A stretch of DNA of 64,000 bases from Cryoendolithus antarcticus (lineage: Eukaryota > Ascomycota > Dothideomycetes > Cladosporiales > Cladosporiaceae), in contig NAJO01000052.1 of NCBI GenBank assembly GCA_002077065.1, positions 62,001 through 126,000 of the forward strand, read 5' to 3'. How positions within the stretch are numbered: position 1 is the stretch's first letter; every line of letters begins with the position of its first letter. Below the pieces are notes generated by a model. The model was not told the DNA's origin, made no database searches, and saw only the letters and a program-made list of their open reading frames with translations. Shown in pieces: positions 44,118 through 56,079 of the stretch. The translations under genes and the position numbers were made by a program.

Positions 44118-45916
44118 AGCGTGAACGGCGACTGCTTGAGGCGTCTGCGCACACTGAGCATATGGGATGCTGCTCTGTTGAGTTGTCATCGCAGTGAGAC
44201 AGAGCCCGAGATCTCGGATTGAGCTCAACGGGCACTCTCGAGAGACGCCTGACGTCTGCAACTGCTGAGATCGCTCGATCAGCCTATGGAGACTGGTCCG
44301 ACGAGCATCCGAGGAGTGGCGGCACTCCGATCGTGTGACTGAATGGAACCTGCATTCACATGCTGCTCGTCCGATCGATGCAGAGGATGTAGCTATTGGG
44401 CGCGGGCTCGAGCACACCATCAATTGCTCATAAACGATCGGGTGCCGCGGCTTGAAAGCACGAAGCTCTGCAAGGCCTGGCAGTGGAAGGCAGGAGATCG
44501 GCTGGAGGTCGTCCGTCGGCCGCTTCTAGATTGTTGTTCAGTCAGTCTGGCGCGGTGCGAAACTCAGAGCTAGTCAGTAGTCACGTGCGATTGTTTGACG
44601 CTACGAAGAATGTAAAGCCCATGCCGTGGATAGGAACTCGCGGAATTTGCCTCTCGGCGGCACGATCTCGCCGTTTCGCAATACTGGTAGTCACTAGACC
44701 TGCTTTGACGTGAACACGCGATCGAACATGATACTGGGAACGAGCCATTGTCTCTGCGGATACCATCAGTAGGGCTGATAGGAGCCAATCGCTCTCCGAG
44801 GAGCCACAAGGCTGGCCATATACTCTCAGCTGGCATATAAACGCACAAGCCACGGGTTCATTGCCTTGAGCAAACTGTAGCTCAGCAATGGCTCGCCACT
44901 CTCGCACCGAGCTCCGCAAAGTCGGGACAAGAACGTGGCTCTGTGCGATATAGCTACACCCTCGCCCAGCAAAGCGGCTACAGCAACGCGACCGCGAATT
45001 AGTAGAGCACGCGACTCGTCGATCCTCATTGGATGCAGCTCATGCACGCAATAGCTGCATACCGGCCACGGCTCTGAAACGGGCGGCTCTCTGCGACCGC
45101 AAAATGGAGCACTGCCATCCAGTCATTTCAACCTCTGCAGTAGGTAAGCGCCGGGGAGTGGGCTATTGGCTCGGTATGTAGAGATTTGCTGGCTTTCTTG
45201 GGAGGGTGACTGCCTATCTGGGAGAGCTTGATGGGCTTCTTGGGTGGTCAGTGGAAGAAATAATAGTGGAAGAAGCTGATTTGACGGTCATTCTTGGATA
45301 TAGAAGCGCTTCCATGCAAGCCTCTGCCGGGTTGCCGCTGTATGTGAGAGCGGGCCGTTTGGCGGGGAGAACACTGTTGTGCAGAGCCGCATTCTGGAGG
45401 GATCCTCTTGGAGGTATCTGAACAACGACGTTGAACTGTGAGGAAGGATCTTGCGATAGATCACTCCCTACCTGACTACGCAAACCTCACTCCAGCTCAT
45501 CATCTAGATTGATGGGGAAGCACGATCAAACGGCATCTGCCTCAAAAAACCACCCATGCACTCTCCCCGACCAATCACATCCAAGCAGCCGCAGACTCCA
45601 CCTCAAATCTATACTTCTCCATCCTACGCGCCCGGCTACCCACACGAGCAAGGTAATACAGCGTCGAAGCCAGCATATACATAGCAATGTACATGGCAGG
45701 CGCTTCGCGACAGGTATGCGTGTCTCCATTTCCATCAAGTCCAAACTCCCATATACCTCCCACTCCAACCGTGGACTTTGTTACATTCCTGTACTTCGCC
45801 TCTTGCTCACTTTCGCCGCGCAATCTTTCCTTTGACGTTGCTGCGAGTTGTTGGGGCTGAACAAGATTCGACGATACACGCACTGACGAGCTACGACGAT
45901 ACGGCACGACATCAGT
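44118..45916. other. 1.8-kb stretch without supported genes
   Basis: Only short overlapping ORFs on both strands. A TATA-like CATATAAACG lies at about 44834. A pair of similar phrases (ggcttTcttgggagggtga and gggcttcttgggtggtcag) lies at about 45190-45250. Its right end must include the promoter of the secreted DUF3455 gene. Confidence 0.4.
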
Positions 45917-46746
45917 ATGCTGTGGATACAAGTTGCTTTCGTTGCTGCTGTTGCAGCGGCAGCGCCCGCGCCGGCTGAGAAGCGATGGGGCGGTGACCAT
46001 GGTGGACATTGGTGGGCGACACCCTCGCAAACGTCAGACTACATCGACTTTGGCAAGCGATGGCGGAGTCGGGATGCAGTGAACGGTATATGTGATTTGA
46101 GTAAAGCTCAGATGCCTGTTGGTATGTCGTCCTCCAGTCCCTTTGATATGAATTTGTATTGACGCTCGTCACAGCACCTACACCATTACCCTCACCCGCC
46201 GCCGGGCTAGTCCTCTCCCATGTTGCCCTCGGTCGCGGCACACAAAACTACACCTGCGATCTCAGCAACAGCACCGCCATTCCCGTAGCGGCCGGCGCAC
46301 TGGCGACCCTCTTCAACGTCTCCTGCATCGCCGCAGATCTCCCAGATCTCCTCTCCAAACTCTCGCCCATAGCCCTGGATCTTCCCGTCCCTGCTTCCTC
46401 AGACAAATCCTCGCCAGTCTACAACTCCATGTCCGGTCGGCATTATTTCACGGATCTGACAACAGCCTTCTTCAACCTTGACACTGAGCTGCATCCCTCC
46501 TGGGGACAGGGTAGCTTTAAGAAGGCGAACTCGTCTGCTGCGCCGGCGGACGCTACGAAAGGCCAGTTCGGCAAAGGCGACGGCACCGTACCGTGGCTGA
46601 AGCTCAATGCCAAGATGGGAGCGGTGAACCAGTATCAAGAAGTCTACCGTCTGAATACCGCAGGCGGGCAGCCTCCGAAGACTTGTAAGGGATCGCCGGC
46701 GAGCTTCGAGGTGCAGTATAGTGCAGAGTACTGGCTCTACAAGTAG
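45917..46746 (+). CDS. Secreted DUF3455 (malate-dehydrogenase-annotated) protein
   Basis: Two exons, 45917-46121 and 46175-46746 (258 aa), around a 53-nt intron (GTATGT...CACAG). A signal peptide is evident (MLWIQVAFVAAVAAAAPAPA), followed by a KR that may be a Kex2-type processing site. The mature part has the DUF3455 pattern: LGRGTQNYTCD, ALATLFNVSC, GRHYFTDLTTAFFNLD, VPWLKLNAKMG and YRLNTAGGQPPKTCKG, ending with FEVQYSAEYWLYK. Fungal members are often labelled malate dehydrogenase in databases without evidence; no NAD-binding motif is present. It is probably an extracellular or cell-wall protein of unknown role. Cys residues in QNYTC, NVSC and KTCKG could form disulfides. Confidence 0.88.
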
Positions 46747-48609
46747 AGCTGGTGTGCGGTCTGATTCACGGGTTGTGTGGGTAATGGTAGCTATGATTTT
46801 GAGATGGCGTTCAGGGCGTCCGACGGGCGCAGAGGGTGCCGCACTGGCGCAGTGCTTGGTGTCAGGAAGGGTCGGAATCGCTTGGTTTGAGATACCAGAC
46901 TCGGCAGAGTTTCGCTTCAGTACAGCCAGATAGCAGATGTCGTTTGCAAAAGTCCCGGCGCTAAGTGAGACGTGTCGAGTACGTGATGTAGATCACGCCA
47001 GTCCTCGTGAAGGTCACGCACGTATCTCGGTGATCGAACGTCGTGTTTGACAGGCATGCATCCCAGAGATCAGTTTCGGTACCGTACATGAGACCGTTGC
47101 CCAGTCGAGCCATAGGTAGTAGCTTGAACAGACCATGACAGCGACCATGTCTATTGCGGTTCTTGCGTTGCAGCATCAATGGACCATGCTGCCCGAGACG
47201 GCGATGTGTGCTGGCAGTGATTGCTGCACCTGCCGACGCTCTTGATGCGTCAATACAGCGTAGTAGACAGAGCCCAAGCTGGCGATGACCATGATGAGTG
47301 TGATCGCGAGGGCAAACGCCGCAGCTTGGGCAGGCGTTCGCGGCATTGAATATGGTGTTTGTCGAAGTTCGTAGATAGTCGATCAGGTTAATGTCAACAA
47401 CAAGAATCCCGTCGAAGGATGTTGAGAAGTCCATGTGGCAGCCTGGCGGCAGGCATACCGCATTCCTCGACCGGCCAAAAATGACCGTCTGGGCGTTAGC
47501 GCGGAAGCGACAGTCTTTGCTTTGGCATACCGTTCCTGCATGCCAATCAATTAAGCAACACGATGTCAAGGAGTCATGCTTTTGCTAGCTGTAGATCTGC
47601 AAACAGTACAAGATTGCCGAGGAGAATGTGAAATACCGTCTTGCGCACGCCATTTGGACATGCTCGGCGAATGAAAGTCTGGTGCTGGAACACGAAGACG
47701 GCGCCACCACAAAAGTCTGCTCGAAGTGACATCCTATCTCCGGACGAAAAGAAAAACTTACAAAATTCTCTACTGGATCTGAAGCAAGCTGCGCACGTGG
47801 TGTCAAATTGGCGTCGACATGCAAGTGTAGTGCGATGGACAGCGCGGTGTCTGGAGGTGCACGTGTTGCTCACACCGGCACGCGAGTGACAGAATAGGTA
47901 AGCGGAACGCCTACCAACTCCTATAAACGAAGCTGCTCGTATATGTCGCACCGCGAGCGTATATACTTACCTAGGCTGTCGACAAGAGTTACGTTCGTCC
48001 GGCGTCTCTCGTAGGCAGCATGTATATCGATACATTAGCGTACCGCTGTCTATACTGGCCTACTCGACTGGTCGATGGTCTGGAGTGGTCCGCTTCATCT
48101 GTCGTCCGTGTGACCGGCAACGGCAGACTATCGGAGGTGTCTCGACATGTAAATTACGTTCCAAAGTCGTAGAGCATGCTGGACTTCGTCGTACTCAAAG
48201 ACCGTCGAGTAGTGGTTGATCTTGTCTTGCACAGCAAGTGCTGCGTCCTGCTCAAGATCTGTCTGGGGGTTGCAAGACCGAGCGCGGTGGAAGACTGGAG
48301 CTTACAGGGGACACGTCCGCATGTGTAGCAAGACGCCGGACACGACCAATGATCGATTTTGCTCAGGTAGACTTATGGTGTTCGTATTGAAAGTGCGCAG
48401 ATTGAATTTCTTGTCCGGGTGGAATGATGAAGCTTGTATACCGTTAGGCGTACAGCTCAGACCGTCGAACTGGAGCCTCGGATGCCTCTCAGTCCTGACG
48501 ACTTCATTGGGACGTTGCTCATGTACGCTGGTTGCAGCAGTGAGCAGTCTAGAGTGATGTCGCTAGCAATCTGCGCCGCCATCAACGATTCCGCGGCGAG
48601 AGTGATACC
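46747..48609. other. 1.9-kb stretch with no confident gene
   Basis: Between the DUF3455 and DUF4484 genes. The longest ORF (46961-47569, minus, 202 codons) lacks family features and is probably chance. A 56-codon ORF in another frame inside it (47176-47346, minus) looks more protein-like and is listed separately. The right end holds the DUF4484 promoter. Confidence 0.4.
47176..47346 (-). CDS. Possible 56-aa single-pass membrane miniprotein
   Basis: An ATG-started ORF of 56 codons. It begins MPRTPAQ, has one strong hydrophobic helix (AAAFALAITLIMVIASLGSV), then YYAVLTHQERRQVQ and a short tail. The order of short head, helix and basic amphipathic segment is like that of small mitochondrial or ER tail-anchored proteins. 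There is no homology I can name, and the ORF is short enough to arise by chance. Confidence 0.25.
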   Translation of the reverse strand: MPRTPAQAAAFALAITLIMVIASLGSVYYAVLTHQERRQVQQSLPAHIAVSGSMVH

Positions 48610-50271
48610 ATGTCGGCAGGACAGCCGCCGAGCATAGCGGCTCTTTTCTTGATTGTCTTCGATCGTACGCGAGGGTCTGTCAAACCCACGGAATTGCATT
48701 TAAATCGTCGCTGACATTGGGAAGGTACACCATAGCATGGAGTCGTAGTCTACCAGGTGTTGATCTTGAAGGCATCGAGTTCAAGTGCCTCCCTTCTGGA
48801 CTGCACAGCGTACGTGAAGACGCCGTCTATTTCAATCACGGTGCTTACGCTGGCGTAAGTGCTTTCGCAGCCGTCGATGCGGATAGCGAACATCGCGGAA
48901 GACAATTCGCCGCTGTCGGCGCATTAGTCAAGGTGCATAGACGAGAGCCATTGGGTCACTCCTGGCTGTGCATCGAGACCCTTCAAGCACTTGCACAAGC
49001 GAGCGCCACCACATCTGATCGCTTTGAGGCGCTAGAGGAAGCTTGGGAGCGTTTGCGTATCCAATCGTCTGCGTCTCAATCTACCAACTCAGACGGCCCA
49101 GAAGGCGTAGACCGACTTCAAGGACCAGCTTTTGTCTCCGGCAACAGTCCTGCTCTTTCACTTGTCAACAATCTGGAGTCCATAGGCCCTCTCCTCTTTC
49201 CCCTGTACAGGCAAGCTCTTCTCCGGAAGCGCATACTGATCTATAGTCCTGCGCCTGTCTTACCAGTATGCAATCTGAGTTCGTATACTCCTCTTCATCG
49301 TCATGCTCGCGACACTGCTGTCTGACCAACCACTCACAGTACACAGCCTCTTCACCTTCTCGCAAATTAGCCACGATCTCCGACCGTCGTCCCCAGACCA
49401 CCGGCTTATCAGCACGCCGCTCTTCAGTGTTGGGCTCACCGATGTAGGACGATTGCAGTCCGCAACGAAGTCGTGGATCGCATGCACGACTGAGAAGGTA
49501 CTGACCGAGAAACGTGATCTTTTTGACCTCGTCGTCAACCTTTCACCTGACAACGGACGCCCACAGCATGCCTGGCCTGAGATCCGCAGTGCAGACTCCA
49601 CGCACATCAGGGCGACGCAGCGCGATGCCCGCAGATTCATCGGACTGCAACGTGAGCTTGCACGGCACCGCCGGTCCGCCAGGAACCCCAACGATATTAA
49701 AGATGGAAACACCGAAGAAGACAAGAGACCTGCAGGCAGACGCGCACCGATACTGCGATCTGAGGATGGCTCACTATCTTACAATCCTTCCGCTGTCTCT
49801 GCTCTCGTCGAGCCGGAGACGTGGACCGTAGCCGCGTACAACAGTCTTCTCTGGTGGGCGTCAGCCACGGATGCAGACGAGGCAGAAAGCGAAGAGTCTA
49901 TCGCAGATCATGCATTGCTTCAGGACATCACCTTGCCGAATTTAATGACATTTGACGTGTCTAACGAAGACCCAGTCCTAGCGCGACGATGCGAGTCGCA
50001 GACTGTCGCGTTGATGGTCAGGACATACTTCCGTCGCTGGACTGAACGACTCATTACTGCGCTTGATAAGGTCGTCGAAACACACGAAACGCAAGGAACC
50101 GGCGGGTACTATTGCCAATTCACCGGCGATGACCTCAGAAGTATGGGACTTGATGAGTGGAGTCTGAGTGATAGACATTTCCTCCGTGACTTCGTGTGGC
50201 TGCACTTCGCTACCAGGATAGTCTTTGAAGGGGAAGAGGGGTGGGAGATTTGTGGGGTGAAGGTGTGTTGA
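48610..50271 (+). CDS. DUF4484 protein, LCHN/Anr2 family (DENN-related)
   Basis: Three exons: 48610-48674, 48725-49278 and 49340-50271 (516 aa). Exon 1 supplies MSAGQPPSIAALFLIVFDRT, which continues over the junction into RGYTIAWSRSLPGVDLEGIE and FKCLPSGLH, the start of the longin/uDENN-like region in this family. Exon 3 restores NLIHSLFTFSQISHDL followed by PLFSVGLTDV. Intron borders are unusual: donors GTCTGT and GTTCGT, and one AAG acceptor; each was chosen because phase and family pattern both fit. A long disordered insert rich in charged residues lies at ~275-345. Relatives (yeast Anr2, human LCHN/DENND11) are suspected membrane-traffic or Rab-linked proteins. The C-terminal FLRDFVWLHFATRIVFEGEE is also family-like. 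Confidence 0.82.
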
Positions 50272-50563
50272 ATTGGCGCGAGAGTGTATAACAGTCTGGG
50301 AACTTGAGAAGATCTTTGCAACGGCCTTAAAGCTGTAGTGTATGGTACACAGAGACAATTTCTAGGTTCAGCCGCAGCTGACCGAGTCTCAGAGCTGGCA
50401 AAGGAACGAAGGTTCCTGCGTTCTCAGGTCGCATCATGCAGACGCTCTGCCATGCTGTAAGAGGATAGACACCACCTCCCCCACTTCCGTCCAACGCCTC
50501 GCTCAATCGCTTTCCCGAATGACCAACTTTGCATTGTCTTCATTGCTACGAGCTTCAATGTGA

Positions 50564-53181
50564 TCAGATAATGTCGTTGATGCTGATGCGTCCGCCACTC
50601 CCTTCGCTTCCGCTCGCACTACTGAAGCCACTTCCACTGCCGTTGCCACCCACGCCACTCGTCGCTGGACTTGCACTCCCTCGCACACTCCCCGCCTGCG
50701 CCTGCGGCAGATTGAGGTGTAAGGATCTGGGGGGCGGGAATTGCTGCGCAGGTGGCGGCATCGTGTTCATAGGCATCGGGCGAGGGTATGGCGATACCGT
50801 GGCACCTGGGTAAGCAGACTGCTGCGGTGTGGACGTTGGTGCGGCTCTTGGCGGAGAAATGGAGGGGCCAGGGCGCGATCCGTAGCCTTGCGTCTCGTGC
50901 AGTAGCTGTGAGAGGACCTGTTGGAGATGATCCCAGCCAGGCCAATCGGGAATGTCTGAACCAGAGGCTCGCGTCGAAGGTGACGATGCAGGGAGTAGAT
51001 CGGTCTTGTGGCCATTCAAAGTGCCCGCCCCGGCTTGAACACCAGCCCATGTCCATGCACTCTCAGGAACGCTTTGCAGGTCTGCCGACACATACGCCAG
51101 CATTTCCTCATCGTCTTCGAGATTTTGAGGCGTCGCGCCAGCGCGTAGACGTCCAATCAGCTGATCTAGAAAGAACGCGAGGTATCGTCCGCTTGCAGTA
51201 TTCTTTGCGCGCATGTCGCCCACGGCTGCCATGCACTGATAGAGCGTCAATGCGGCGTGGAAGTCGCCTCTCAAAGTCAATACCATCACGCATCGCCAGA
51301 TATGACTAGTGAAGAAGACCGGCGCGATGCTTCGAATCCGGACCACCCAGCTCTCCATATGATCTGGTACAAATGACCGGTTGACGTAGTGTGCCGTATC
51401 TCTCGCGACCGAAACCAGGCGATCCATGGCGTCTTTGCGGTCTGCTTTACGACACAAGGGTGACAGGTTGTGTCGATAGAGCTGAAAGCGGGTGCCTTGT
51501 AGCGTGCACACGGCGATCATTATACGAGGGTCCAGCTCGGCAGTGGAGTGTATTGGCATTGGTTCTGGGAAAGAGGCCATAACAGCTTTGAAGTGATTAT
51601 CGTATGCGTTCAGGGTTGCCGTGGTAATGCTGCGCGACTTCATGGACTTCTTCAGAGCTGTCACTATGCGAGCGACGGGAATGATGGCTATGAGCGGGCT
51701 GGGCGTCCTCGGTGCCTGAGGAGATATCAGCGCACCGTTTGGCTCCAGGTACGCGTCGTCGACGGGGAGAGGCTCCCCAACGTCACAATCCTCGTCATCG
51801 ATGTGTAACGGTTTCCCGAGTTCTACCGCCACGATGCTATATCATGTCAGTGGAAGCACACTTCGTCATAAATTATGGAGACTTACCGATCCCAATTATA
51901 TACGCTCCACCATACCCGTTTTCGCATCTCCGCCTCGAACGGCGAATACGCTGTAGGTGACAGTTGCAGGCCAATGTCTTGAGCCAGATTCACAGTGGCC
52001 GCCAAATAGATCCAGCTGGTGGATTGAAGGTTCATCTCGTTAAAGTAGCAGCTGAGCAACAAATTGACCCTCACATGATTCAGTGTAATGTTATCGTCCG
52101 TGAAATCGATAGTCTGAACAGCCATCTTCACGAACTCCGTCCCATTGTGGGCCTGAGGAGGGCTACCAATCGGATGACCCGTCGTGGTGCCCACGGCCAG
52201 CACCATGAAGAAAAGCGCGACCCACATGCATTCTCTACCTGCAAAAGTCCCCGCTCGGTACAGATCTTCGTACTCTCGGATGAAGGTTGGCCAGTGGAGG
52301 TGCGGTACGAATGAATGTGCGGAGTCATGATAACGGGATAGCAATTGCTCAGTGTACTGCTTCGGAGGGAGAGGTGTATTGCTGTGTGTGTACATCCGGC
52401 CACGCGTTGGGAGACGATACGCAGGTGGCGGCTTGAAGACGCCGGTTCCGTAGTGGCGAAGATTGTGCTGCACACGTTCCGCTTCGATCATCAGAGGCGG
52501 ACCTATCTTTTCCTCCCGACTTGCTGGTTCTGGCAACTCCAATGGTCGGACTTTCACTGTCCCGTTGTCGGCCGAAGTGATGCCATTCGCTTGTGCCAGG
52601 GACCGCATGCTATTGATTTGCTGCTTCGCTTGGGCCAATTGCTTTTCAAGATCCTGGACTTGCTTGATCGAAGACATCCGCCTATTGGTTTCTTTGGTGA
52701 ATTGACACTTGACTGCTCGGCTCGAACATTCCGAACAGCTTGTAGCGTCAGTTGCATCGCACTTCACCTTCCTCTCGCGACAAGCGTCACAACTTGGATC
52801 TTTCCTACGCTGTCGATAGGCGCGCTTCTGGGCAGATAGTGCAGCAGCCGCAGCAGAGGCATGAATGGGCGACATTCCAGGCGCTGACATGCCCATGTCG
52901 TTCGGATCGTAATGCTCATGTGTCATCGGGGTGGCCATGTGGGGGCCAGCCATAGGCGGATATGCGTACGGCTGATGTTGGCCATGTTGCTGCAGCGGTG
53001 GGAACTGATGTTGTGCGGGAGACGCCGTTCGTAGCAGAGGATATGGTCCGCCAGCGGAACTATACATCGGCGCGACCTTGTCACCTCGTGGAATCGGTGA
53101 CTGCCCAGACGAGATCGAAGAATCGTACGAGATCCGATCCATGGCGCCTGATGTCTGCGTAGGCTGCTCTCGTCCGTCCAT
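50564..53181 (-). CDS. Zn2Cys6 transcription factor with fungal middle homology region
   Basis: Two exons, 53181-51887 and 51836-50564 (855 aa), joined across a 50-nt intron (GTAAGT...TATAG). The zinc cluster is complete at residues 131-159: CxxC-x6-C-x7-CxxC-x6-C (CDACRERKVKCD ... CSECSSRAVKC). A linker and coiled coil follow (SSIKQVQDLEKQLAQAKQQI). The central part contains the fungal-specific TF domain (SFVPHLHWPTFIREYEDLYR, NLAQDIGLQL, RKRVWWSVYNWDR). The N-terminus is Pro/Gln/His-rich, and the C-terminus is Ser/Gly/Pro-rich and probably an activation domain. The cluster sequence resembles a conserved Pezizomycotina regulator, but I cannot name it or its targets. It probably binds CGG-containing sites as a dimer in the nucleus. 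Confidence 0.93.
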
Positions 53182-56079
53182 GCTGTCCGTAACGTCGTAA
53201 TTGTGCGGGTAGCAAGTCTGGCAGAGGCAAGCCAGGACTTTCCCTGTTATCCAGACTACACTATTGACGGTGATAGGCGATGATCAGGACTGACTGCGTT
53301 GCTTCCTTGATCACAGCAGTGATCGCGCTGCGATCGGTGGATCTGCGTTTGAAGAAAGTCGATGGACTGCTACGAAAGGTCCAAATCGGAGTGTTCAATT
53401 TGTTCTCAAGAGATTGTGGATGTCCGAATTCGGTAGTCGCGCTGAAGCTAAGTTGTAGCGTTGTCGATGGAAGGAGCGAACCGCGAAACCGAAGGTGAAG
53501 TGAGTAACAACACGATTGAAGTGAAGCATGCGATGCTGCCAATATTGAGGTGAGGTTGCAAGGTGGGTATTGCGGGAGAATAATTGCAGATCTTCACGCG
53601 GTCCGTGGTAGAGATCGCAAGGGACTCCTGCAGGGGAGGAGCAAGCACTCACTATTGTCCATGACAGGCTGCAAGGCCGGTGCAGCGACCTAATACAGAG
53701 AGGCCCTGCAGAGCCAATCAGTCAATGGCCACTGCGTACGACAACAAGCACAGCAAATTAAGCCTGAACGTTGCCCTGTCGTCGCGCTGGCGGCCTTGGG
53801 TGGCCATGCACCAGTGTGTCACCTTTCAGCTGCGCTGGGCACATGAGCAGCGAGCTGCGAACTGCCGACTGGCTGACCAGCGACGTTGCATGGCGAGCAT
53901 GGTTCACCAGACACCCCATGGCCCCTGCTCTGGGAATACCGCCGCGTGCACAAGGACTACTGGCTGCACACCAATTTTACGCGGAGAAGCAAAGCGAAGT
54001 CAACAGCCGGGCCCTGACCCGAAAAAGATCGCCGGTGGGTCACATCGCCCGGCTCGGCAACTCTCGCCACTATCCGTGACGGAGCTCCTGGGACTATTTG
54101 GGTCAGCCTGGGTTCGTTCGCCTAGTCACGTCCAAATACAAGCGTGTCTGAATACCTGTAGGTTCGACCGAGCAGATGTTCGGGACATGCGGTAGCGATG
54201 ATTTGACACAGCAGCTGGGTCCAAGTGCTGGCTCCGACCACGAGACGCCCACGCCGAGGCACATGTCATCCTCGAGGGCACAGGCGTCCGACCTGCCCTG
54301 CCGCCGCTCGGTCTCAACCTTATCTAGATTGACTTCGCAACGTGCCGGAGTAGTCGAAGACGTCTAGAAGCTTACCCGCTGCGCCGACAAGCCACAGACA
54401 AGCCCTGTGACGCTAGCCAACTTGTCTGACGTATGAGGCAGTGAGCTCTGGCTGTCTCACGACTGCGCAATCGGCGAGTACGACAGTCTCGCAAGGACTA
54501 TGACTACTTGAGCGCTGGCTGGCCAGACCAAATGACGCATGAAAGACTCCAAAAGTCTTCATTCATACCACAGCGCTCAACGGAGTATGCATGCTCAGCC
54601 TCTCCCAATGAGGCAGGTCGCAGTACCACACGATACCTTCCGGTTCTCGGCAAGAGCCTGTGTGAGCCGATGTCTCACAGCAGAAGGCGAGCATCCGACA
54701 GGCTGCGTAGAGGGATGAGAAAGGGACTTCCCGACAAAGATCAGCATCGAGTGCAGCACATGCACTCGGGCCATGTTCTCCTTGAAACGCCCACGTGCGT
54801 TGCCGGATATATGGAACCGCAGATCACTCAATAATTCCAATTCTTCGAAGTCTGTGCCAAGCCCGATCACTCAGTACGTAATGCGGCGCAAGTGAGAGTC
54901 TCGGAGCTTGTTCCTGGAAAGAGTTGATCCGGAGTGCCAGTGCCCTAGGTGAGATGGGCGTTGTCGACCTGCACCTGTATCGAACCAAACACGGAAATAC
55001 GTGGTATAGTCGATGCTCCAGGATCGTAGACTTTGCAATATGTGCCACGTGTGATACGCAAGGCAAGGCAAGACACGGCCAAGGCTGAACCACTGTGTCG
55101 GAAGGGATTGCGCCACGTTCGGCAGTACAGGCTAAATGGCAGGAAATAGTAATAAGGTTTGCCCTCCGTTCGTCTCCAAGGCTGACCGCACTTCGGACCG
55201 ATGCAGTGATAATCAAAGCATGAATTTAGTGACAGTTTTCCACGTCTGTATGTCGATCAAACAGCGACGACGCCGCCGATCATGTTTCAAGGCGTTTGAG
55301 CCTTGCTCCTGATTTCTCAGCATTGGCGATAAAGTATGCAATCGGGGGTGTGTCAAGTGATACGCTCATCAGAATGTCCGGGATGGCGAGGACGCATTAG
55401 ACTCACCAGCATGTAGGTGAATACAGGCTCAATGGCTCGCCGCATCGCGGAGAGCTGGGCAAACGCACAAGTCCCATACTGCAGTGCGATCATGTCAAGA
55501 ACGTCCACTTCGCTTCGACAAACTGTCAACTGGGGATCAAACGCAGGGCGGTTCTGTAGACAGCAGGCGGAACCTGCCTCCGAGCCGGCAGACACCGCTT
55601 TGAACTCAACTGAGCACGATCATCTTGGCGATGATTCCAGACCTCACGCAGACCGCACAAACGTTGGATCAAATTCAAGCAAGAGCGGGCAGCGGCCGCG
55701 GCATGATGTGGCATGCCGCATCTGCCCTGGCAGCAGCAGTGATGTCGATCTCACTTTCTCCACCCGTAACTCCTGTGGCTATACGATCTGTTCGCTTCCA
55801 AAAGTCCAGTGGGTCATGTGCTCCGATCACTTGCACTACACGGGTCTGTGTGCGTCTACTCAGCAGATCAGAAAGCCGACTTCGAGTGACCATTCTTGCG
55901 CAGCGATCTCTCGTACTCGAAGGAGCTTCGGTGGGCCATGATCTGATGCGTTAAAGCCGATAGACTCTTCTGCACTTTGCTTCCGCCGCAGACAGCAGCA
56001 GCTCCAGACTTGTGGAAACGTGAAGGTATTATACTATGTATTCTCGACGATCGCCTCAATCGATAGGTAAACATTCCGT
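53182..56079. other. 2.9-kb gene-poor stretch
   Basis: This lies upstream of the Zn2Cys6 factor and downstream of adenine deaminase. The longest ORFs (53680-54195 and 55417-55941, plus) have biased Arg/Ser/Cys-rich composition and no motif. A short GGCAA tandem lies around 55061-55075. The first part is probably a long promoter and leader for the regulator. No transposon-like terminal repeats or transposase motifs are seen. Confidence 0.4.

Noticed and set aside
46961..47569. 202-codon minus-strand ORF
   Set aside because: Rich in Cys/His/Arg/Thr with no family pattern; the smaller hydrophobic ORF in another frame looks more plausible.
49264..49339. Intron with donor GTATGC in the DUF4484 gene
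   Set aside because: Good-looking borders but the phase leads to a stop; the GTTCGT donor at 49279 keeps frame and restores family-like sequence.
53680..54195. 171-codon plus ORF in the 2.9-kb gap
   Set aside because: No motif, composition of translated non-coding DNA, and overlapping ORFs of similar size in other frames.
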